Assembly: GCF_900199545.1 (NCBI RefSeq)
Contig: NZ_LT962671.1
Span: 1,453,753-1,517,752, forward strand
Origin: Raoultibacter massiliensis
GTDB lineage: Bacteria > Actinomycetota > Coriobacteriia > Coriobacteriales > Eggerthellaceae
Length of the DNA: 64,000 nucleotides
Reading direction: 5' to 3'
Both the position numbers and the translations under genes were made by a program. This document shows, piece by piece, positions 60,960-64,000 of this stretch. Position 1 is the first letter of the stretch, and the number at the start of each line of letters is the position of its first letter. The notes below the pieces were generated by a model. It was not told the origin of the DNA. It worked only from the letters and a program-made list of their open reading frames with translations, and did not search any database.

Positions 60960-61541
60960 ATGAACTACAACACAGCAGCATTCACGGCAGCGTACGGCAC
61001 CTCAGAACAGCTGCCGCCATCAGAACATCCCGAAGTGGCGTTTGCGGGTCGCTCGAACGTCGGCAAATCATCGCTGCTCAACAAGCTCTTCAACCGCAAA
61101 GCGCTTGCCAAGGTATCCTCGGTTCCCGGCAAAACCTCGACCATCAACTTCTTCTCAGTCGAAAACGTCGATTTCGTCGATCTGCCGGGATACGGATTCG
61201 CCAAAGTTGCCAAATCGGAAAAGGCGCGCTGGTCGGAACTGATCGAAGGGTATTTCAACCAAGAGCGTCGATTCGCGCTCGTCGTATCGCTCATCGACAT
61301 CCGCCACCCCGCGACCGACCTCGATATCGGCATGGTCGAATTCCTAAGCGAAGCGGGTCTGCCGTTTGTCATCGCGCTCACCAAAGCCGACAAGCTCTCC
61401 AACATGCAACGCGGCAAGCAGGTGGCGGCTCTCCGCAAGCAGCTGCGCCTCCCGAAAGGCCAGACAATCATTCCCTGTTCCGCCGAAAAAGGCATCGGCA
61501 TCGACGAATTGCGCAAGTTCATCGAAGAGGCGTGCCGCTAG
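60960..61541 (+). CDS. engB: Ribosome biogenesis GTP-binding protein YihA/EngB
   Basis: A 193-residue GTPase of the TrmE-Era-EngA-like superfamily. ATG at 60960 has GAAGGC just upstream. G1 is GRSNVGKSS, G2 contains SVPGKTSTINFF, G3 is DLPGYGFAK and G4 is TKADKL. It acts in late assembly of the large ribosomal subunit. It is divergent from the rpsB-tsf operon. Confidence 0.95.
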   Translation: MNYNTAAFTAAYGTSEQLPPSEHPEVAFAGRSNVGKSSLLNKLFNRKALAKVSSVPGKTSTINFFSVENVDFVDLPGYGFAKVAKSEKARWSELIEGYFNQERRFALVVSLIDIRHPATDLDIGMVEFLSEAGLPFVIALTKADKLSNMQRGKQVAALRKQLRLPKGQTIIPCSAEKGIGIDELRKFIEEACR

Positions 61542-61596
61542 ACGCCGAACCAGAGGCTGGGATCTGGTCGCCTTCGAGCCAGGTCGGATCAAAAGG

Positions 61597-63195
61597 TTAG
61601 GCTTCGGCCAGACCGAAACCGGCATCGCCCCGCCAGATGAGATCCATCATCTCCTGGCGATCGTGAACCTCCATCTTTGCGTAGATATGGCTCACATGGG
61701 TTTTCACCGTGCTGCTCGACAACACAAGCTCGTCTTGGATGAAGGCGCGCGTCCGGCCTTGAGCCAGCAGCACGAACACTTCGGTTTCGCGCGGGGAGAG
61801 CGCATAGCGATGCGCCATCGCAAGACAGGTATCCGTCACGGTCTTCGTAAGCGGGGAGGCGTGCGAGGAATCGCCCGCCGCCGCACAATCGCCGCCTCGA
61901 CCATCGCGAAGAGAACCGCGCGCAGCATCGTCATCGGCCGTTCGATCCCCTGCGACGTCGACTCCTGTGCGGCGCTTGCCCCCGAGCCACGTCGCATACA
62001 TGGCAACGATCACGACAACATAAGTCGCCAGCAGCACGAAGATGTTGTTCATGATGTCCGACGTGCCCAAAAGCAGCACCCATGCGATGGATGCCGCCGC
62101 GTAAATGGTTCCCGATATGCCGATGACCCGATACGAGGGCATATCGAGGGCATCGAGCGCGGTGATGACGACCGTCCAGAACAACAGGTGCGCGAACAGC
62201 TCGTCGATCTGTATGACGTCGGTGAGAAACGGCAGAGAATCGCTGCCGGGGTTCGCTTGCAGCGCAACGACGAACAGCCCGATCATGATGAGCAGCATGG
62301 CAGGCTGGAAGCGCATGGTCAACGTGAAGTCCGCCATGCGTATCAGGGCGAAATACGCAAACGCGACGAGGAAGAGCGACGGCACGATGAAGCCCATGAG
62401 CCATGGCGGCGAAAGCGATATGTTCGCATTCGTATTGCCCCACAAGCCGAGGTAGCTCACCGAGCGGATCACCGCCAAGAGAATGGCCGACACCGCCATC
62501 ATGATTATGGTGTTGCGGCGAAACGTTTGAGAATTCGGCGTAACGGTTCTCGGCTTGGCCGGCACTCCGTAGACCGTCCGAGCCTTCGCGGACGCATCGT
62601 CGCGGGGACGCTCATCGCTTTCGGCTTCGCTTCGGGCCAGCGAACAGGCGATCTCGAACACGAGCGCCGAAATGATCGGCAAAGCGATCGCGACGACGAC
62701 CTGCCATTCGGGGCTCATAAGAAGGCTGAGCGCGAACAGGATCGGAAGCTTGACCACCAAGCCGCCCGTAACCGACCACACGGCGCACGAGAACCCCTGC
62801 GTGCGGGCGAGCATGAGGTTGTAGCGGGCAACAAGCCAGAAATACCCGATACCGGCGACGAACAAACCCCCTACGGCAAGCGCGCCCGGATCGAAAAACG
62901 TCTGATGGTACGAAAGTCCGAAACAGGCGGTGCCGAATGCCGATAGGAGCGGCAAAACGTAGCGCAGCACACGATCGGAGTGCTTGAGCGCGCGCGGCAA
63001 GATAATGTAAAGCACGGCGAGAACAAGGATGCCCGCCAGGAAGAATATCCGGGGGTTGACCCATTCCTCTATGCCGGCCGCCGAAGACATGAACCCCATG
63101 GTATGGCCCATAAGCGTGCACCACACGAGATTGAGACCGAGGCCGATGGCGGCGAATACTCCGCACTTATTTACCCGGACACTGCGCAAGCGCAT
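61597..63195 (-). CDS. Membrane-anchored LuxR-family transcriptional regulator
   Basis: A 532-residue protein with about twelve hydrophobic helices over residues 10-405, an acidic/Ala-rich linker (about 405-455) and a C-terminal LuxR HTH (LSPRETEVFVLLAQGRTRAFIQDEL, then SSSTVKTHVSHIYAKM). This MFS-like sensor plus LuxR design is characteristic of Eggerthellaceae, where copies sit next to the respiratory or reductase genes they control. The ribosome site is weak (AGGGTAGGGA about ten bases upstream of the ATG at 63195). It probably senses a small molecule in the membrane and activates the divergent gene at 63584. Confidence 0.92.
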   Translation of the reverse strand: MRLRSVRVNKCGVFAAIGLGLNLVWCTLMGHTMGFMSSAAGIEEWVNPRIFFLAGILVLAVLYIILPRALKHSDRVLRYVLPLLSAFGTACFGLSYHQTFFDPGALAVGGLFVAGIGYFWLVARYNLMLARTQGFSCAVWSVTGGLVVKLPILFALSLLMSPEWQVVVAIALPIISALVFEIACSLARSEAESDERPRDDASAKARTVYGVPAKPRTVTPNSQTFRRNTIIMMAVSAILLAVIRSVSYLGLWGNTNANISLSPPWLMGFIVPSLFLVAFAYFALIRMADFTLTMRFQPAMLLIMIGLFVVALQANPGSDSLPFLTDVIQIDELFAHLLFWTVVITALDALDMPSYRVIGISGTIYAAASIAWVLLLGTSDIMNNIFVLLATYVVVIVAMYATWLGGKRRTGVDVAGDRTADDDAARGSLRDGRGGDCAAAGDSSHASPLTKTVTDTCLAMAHRYALSPRETEVFVLLAQGRTRAFIQDELVLSSSTVKTHVSHIYAKMEVHDRQEMMDLIWRGDAGFGLAEA

Positions 63196-63583
63196 AGCGT
63201 TACGATCCCTACCCTTCCAGATATTCCCCTCGCGGCGTTGTCGCGGACCGCATCACGTATCGATATCCATTATGGCACGTCATCCTTTCGGATGCATCCC
63301 AAAACCAAGGCGAAGCGACGGATTAGCCGCGGTTTTTTCCGCTTTCAGCCATCGCCCAAAGTGGCCGATGCGCAATTGACCTGCATTTTCGCAAATCGGA
63401 CCTTTGGGTGATGGTGCGCTTTCAACCACGCGCCTAGCATCTGAAGCACGCCATCCGATGCAAAAAAGATGCAGGCGGAAGAAAGGAGGCGACGCGTCGG
63501 AGGTCAAGGATGAGGCGGTTGCGGCATGCGGTTGCCCTGCGCAAGCCGAAACCGAAACCAAGGAGTAGAGAGAAAGGGGAACT
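63196..63583. other. Divergent regulatory region
   Basis: A 388-base gap between the LuxR-type regulator and the divergent lipoprotein gene. It contains an imperfect dyad (listed separately) and two A/G-rich ribosome-site-like tracts before 63584. No gene is supported. Promoters for both directions should lie here, but none matches the consensus well. Confidence 0.5.
63349..63414. repeat. Imperfect inverted repeat, 13-bp arms
   Basis: Arms 63349-63361 (CCATCGCCCAAAG) and 63402-63414 (CTTTGGGTGATGG) pair with one G-T type mismatch; further partial pairing occurs inside (GGCCGATGCG against CGCAAATCGGACC). It sits between the LuxR regulator and the gene it may control. It shares a TTTCAGCCA word with the right arm of the repeat at 58494-58521. 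Confidence 0.6.
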
Positions 63584-64000
63584 ATGTCAGTCAAAAAGCG
63601 ACTCGTCATCACGACGATGTGCCTGGCATGCACCTTCGGCCTGATAGCAGGCTGCTCGCCGAGCCAGGAAGCCCAGCAGCAGCCATCGGGTGGGGGCGAT
63701 TCAGGCGATACGAAGCCAACGACCGAAGAAAGCCTCACGCCCGAACAGCAGGCGATCATCGACGGCGAAGAAGGCACCACGAATTCGGATATCAACGACG
63801 AATTCTATCCCGGCAAAGAATACCTCAACGGCCTTTGGGACCGCTGGGATCAGATAGCCGAGGAATACGCTCCCGAAATTCGCACGCTTCCGAACGGCCA
63901 GATGGTGCAGCGCACGCCCACTGAGTACGAGGTCAATCCCGATGCCTGGCAAATCCAAGCGGGCAGCAATTCGTACAACACCTACTGGCTCGACGCGGAT
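63584..64000 (+). CDS. Lipoprotein, N-terminal part (cut by window edge)
   Basis: ATG at 63584 follows AAAGGGG, and the frame is open to the end of the window (139 codons). A signal peptide with a lipobox ending at C24 (LIAGC) is followed by a Gly/Ser/Glu/Gln-rich spacer, then a sequence with DEFYPGKEYLNGLWDRWDQIAEEYAPEIR and TYWLD. It is an exported, lipid-anchored protein; the catalytic part lies outside the window. Adjacency to a membrane LuxR regulator suggests a respiratory reductase or its partner. No family could be fixed. Confidence 0.75.
   Translation, partial: MSVKKRLVITTMCLACTFGLIAGCSPSQEAQQQPSGGGDSGDTKPTTEESLTPEQQAIIDGEEGTTNSDINDEFYPGKEYLNGLWDRWDQIAEEYAPEIRTLPNGQMVQRTPTEYEVNPDAWQIQAGSNSYNTYWLDAD

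Noticed and set aside
1..64000. tRNA, rRNA, CRISPR, integrase or transposase genes
   Set aside because: I looked for TpsiC-loop words, cloverleaf stems, rRNA signatures, regular repeat arrays and transposase motifs and saw none that held up.

Overview
The window is high-GC DNA with strong Shine-Dalgarno sites. Its gene content points to an anaerobic gut actinobacterium of the Coriobacteriia, most likely Eggerthellaceae. The pointers are paired molybdopterin enzymes with minimal ferredoxin partners, a Tat-exported flavocytochrome-type reductase, a membrane-anchored LuxR regulator, class I fumarase, ThyX, desulfoferrodoxin and a flavin reductase-rubredoxin fusion. The genus cannot be fixed from sequence alone, and the family assignment is inference.

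Region 1 (1-13712, all minus strand) is one co-directional accessory block. From its 5' end it runs: molybdopterin oxidoreductase, two-cluster ferredoxin, two tandem small paralogues, zinc-ribbon protein, trigger-factor-like chaperone, GPH-type symporter, small membrane protein, second molybdopterin oxidoreductase, second ferredoxin, second zinc-ribbon protein, two MFS carriers and two small Cys-rich proteins (the last cut by the edge). It looks like a self-contained uptake-and-reduction locus with its own maturation factors. The enzymes resemble the broad group that includes Eggerthella catechol dehydroxylases, but the substrate is unknown.

Region 2 (14139-23054) holds a CmpB-like membrane protein, an autoregulated DUF6442/HTH pair with two palindromic operators, a Tat flavocytochrome-type reductase, an EamA carrier, a RelE/HigA-type toxin-antitoxin pair that appears leaderless, and a two-gene radical-SAM DNA-repair operon whose promoter carries two LexA/SOS-like boxes.

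Region 3 (23199-36947, minus strand) is a long housekeeping run: topA, mdh, fumarase alpha and beta, tmk, holB, ricT, a nicotinate phosphoribosyltransferase, two DegV proteins, an NAD-binding protein with a metal-binding tail, and a PflX-like radical SAM protein. mdh plus fumarase supply malate and fumarate, which fits fumarate respiration.

Region 4 (37380-50209) includes a polar amino-acid ABC transporter (one permease has a roughly 320-residue cytoplasmic tail), a PAS-GGDEF protein, a DUF1385 protein, thyX, a methyltransferase, a flavin reductase-rubredoxin fusion, an amino-acid racemase and a Bcr/CflA exporter. Region 5 (50217-61541) carries a THEP1-type NTPase facing a DUF364 protein, rpmE (L31 with a long tail), desulfoferrodoxin, lgt, a NifU-like protein, an LCP ligase, murA, tsf-rpsB and engB. 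Region 6 (61597-64000) is a membrane LuxR regulator divergent from a truncated lipoprotein gene.

Non-coding points of interest are three inverted-repeat elements (38085-38238, 58373-58521, 63349-63414), several rho-independent terminators, and C-runs facing G-runs upstream of two redox operons. No tRNA, rRNA, CRISPR array, transposase or phage gene was seen.
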